From JB111 sp052093225 (GTDB taxonomy: Bacteria > Actinomycetota > Actinomycetes > Actinomycetales > Actinomycetaceae), in the NCBI GenBank assembly GCA_052093225.1, contig JBQDDG010000006.1, positions 1 to 64,000 on the forward strand: a stretch of 64,000 nt of DNA, read 5' to 3'. Positions 63,184 to 64,000 of the stretch are shown in pieces. Both the position numbers and the translations under genes were made by a program. Positions within the stretch are counted from its first letter, which is position 1. The number at the start of each line of letters is the position of its first letter. The notes under the pieces were generated by a model, which ran no database searches, was not told where the DNA came from, and worked only from the letters and a program-made list of their open reading frames with translations.

Positions 63184-63795
63184 ATGCACTGCCCCTTCTG
63201 CCGCTTCCCCGACTCGCGGGTGATCGACTCCCGCACGTCGGACGACGGCACGTCCATCCGCCGGCGCCGCCAGTGCCCCGACTGCCAGCGCAGGTTCAGC
63301 ACGCTCGAGACCTCCTCGCTGCAGGTGGTCAAGCGCTCGGGCGTCGTCGAGCCGTTCAGCCGCGAGAAGGTCGTCGGCGGGCTGCGGAAGGCCAGTCAGG
63401 GCAGGCCGGTTTCCGACGACGACCTCGCGCGGCTCGCGCAGCAGGTCGAGGAGACCGTGCGAGCCTCGGGCGCCTCCCAGGTGGACGCGCACGACGTCGG
63501 CACCGCGATCCTCGCCCCCCTGCGCTCGCTCGACGAGGTGGCCTACCTGCGCTTCGCCTCGGTCTACTCCTCCTACGACTCGCTCGAGGACTTCGAGGCG
63601 GCGATCGCGGCACTGCGCGCCGACCGCTCGGCACGCGAGGACGCCCAGGGTGCGGCACCGGCACAGACGTCGGCGACGGCGGTCAGTACGGATGTGGGCG
63701 GGACGGGCCGCGAGGAGGCGCACCAGGGCGCCTCGCCCGAGGCTCCCGGCGACCGGTCCGGGGACGCCGGCGAGCAGGAGGACAGGGAGGTCTGA
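63184..63795 (+). CDS. nrdR: Transcriptional repressor NrdR
   Basis: ATP/dATP-sensing repressor of ribonucleotide reductase genes. The zinc ribbon is complete (MHCPFC and QCPDCQRRF), followed by an ATP-cone (VVKRSGVVEPFSREKVVGGL, to VASVYSS-type end as FASVYSSYDSLEDF). At 203 aa it is about 45 residues longer than usual, through an Ala/Glu/Gly-rich tail (about 150-203). A weak AATGAT lies 6 nt before ATG 63184. In actinobacteria nrdJ often follows; the window ends before that can be shown. Confidence 0.96.
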   Translation: MHCPFCRFPDSRVIDSRTSDDGTSIRRRRQCPDCQRRFSTLETSSLQVVKRSGVVEPFSREKVVGGLRKASQGRPVSDDDLARLAQQVEETVRASGASQVDAHDVGTAILAPLRSLDEVAYLRFASVYSSYDSLEDFEAAIAALRADRSAREDAQGAAPAQTSATAVSTDVGGTGREEAHQGASPEAPGDRSGDAGEQEDREV

Positions 63796-63860
63796 CGGCC
63801 GCGGGCGGGCCTCGGGGTGAACCGGGCACAACGGCGTTCGCGCGGCGTCCCCTGCTCCGC

Positions 63861-64000
63861 TAGTGTCTGGTGACACCGGTGACTCGCCCGGCCCCCACGG
63901 TCGTCGACCGTGGTCCGTCGCGGCCGACGAGCCCGGCACCGACCGCCGTCGGTGATGTCGGAGGGGAAGCCGACGTCGCCGACGGCTCGGTCGTTCCGGG
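63861..64000 (+). other. Region behind nrdR: promoter-like hexamer, hairpin, open frame to window end
   Basis: TAGTGT (63861-63866) resembles a -10. GTG at 63870 or 63879 opens a frame that runs to base 64000 without a stop (VTPVTRPAPTVVDRG and onward) and could be the 5' end of the next gene, for example nrdJ. Wobble GC in this frame is not decisive. A perfect 8-bp hairpin (63895-63902 CCACGGTC with 63906-63913) lies inside. No cobalamin riboswitch core was seen. Confidence 0.3.

Noticed and set aside
63796..64000. Cobalamin riboswitch before a putative nrdJ
   Set aside because: No B12-box-like core could be found before the window ends. It may start beyond base 64000.

Overview
The window is 64 kb of very GC-rich DNA. 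Gene content and order point to an actinobacterium of the order Micrococcales, of the Cellulomonas/Georgenia type; this is inferred from synteny and the genus cannot be fixed from the sequence alone. Two 100-base N runs (2869-2968 and 17195-17294) mark scaffold joins in a draft assembly. No rRNA, tRNA, CRISPR array, insertion sequence or prophage was seen.

Layout. 1-4.7 kb: translation and ribosome maturation genes infB-rbfA-truB. 5-7 kb: an HNH endonuclease of the DUF222/13E12 type behind a perfect LexA box. 7-10 kb: an inositol-monophosphatase/GNAT fusion, a long 8-bp repeat array, and ribF. 10-14.2 kb: a FtsX-type ABC transporter divergent from a NarL-type two-component system. 14.3-20.3 kb: rpsO-pnp-M16 peptidase, an OsmC protein and dapB. 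20.4-22.1 kb: a lipoprotein/secreted-protein pair that is partly low in GC. 22.1-29.7 kb: GNAT, kinase-like protein, dapA, mycofactocin-type SDR, TetR with paired operators, ABC efflux pair, and rnj. 29.9-38.2 kb: MalY-type lyase with TetR, ftsK, phosphoesterase, CapA, pgsA-cinA-clgR. 38.3-45.8 kb: lhr, DUF3046, recA, recX. 45.9-51.7 kb: an orphan lipoprotein, the gluABCD glutamate-type transporter and a HUR-type kinase. 51.7-63.8 kb: miaB-miaA-dapF, a small unknown gene behind a SAM-type riboswitch candidate, an RsmC-like methyltransferase, hflX, a DinG-type helicase, ldh, lexA, a LysM division inhibitor and nrdR.

How it works together. Most of the window is conserved housekeeping: translation, RNA decay (pnp, rnj), lysine/diaminopimelate synthesis (dapB, dapA, dapF), tRNA modification (miaA, miaB), division and chromosome transfer (ftsK), and phospholipid synthesis (pgsA). 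A DNA-damage regulon is visible: LexA-type boxes lie before recA, between lexA and the LysM gene (three of them), and before the HNH gene.

Two genome-wide habits stand out. First, at least 18 genes have a TANNNT hexamer exactly 6-7 nt before the start codon, the signature of leaderless transcripts, and this was used to choose starts. Second, tandem repeats are unusually common in linkers and especially across or just behind stop codons (truB, the secreted protein at 22 kb, dapA, the ABC-2 permease, malY, the phosphoesterase, pgsA/cinA, gluD). The most promising novelty is the small gene of unknown function at 55.6 kb behind the riboswitch candidate.
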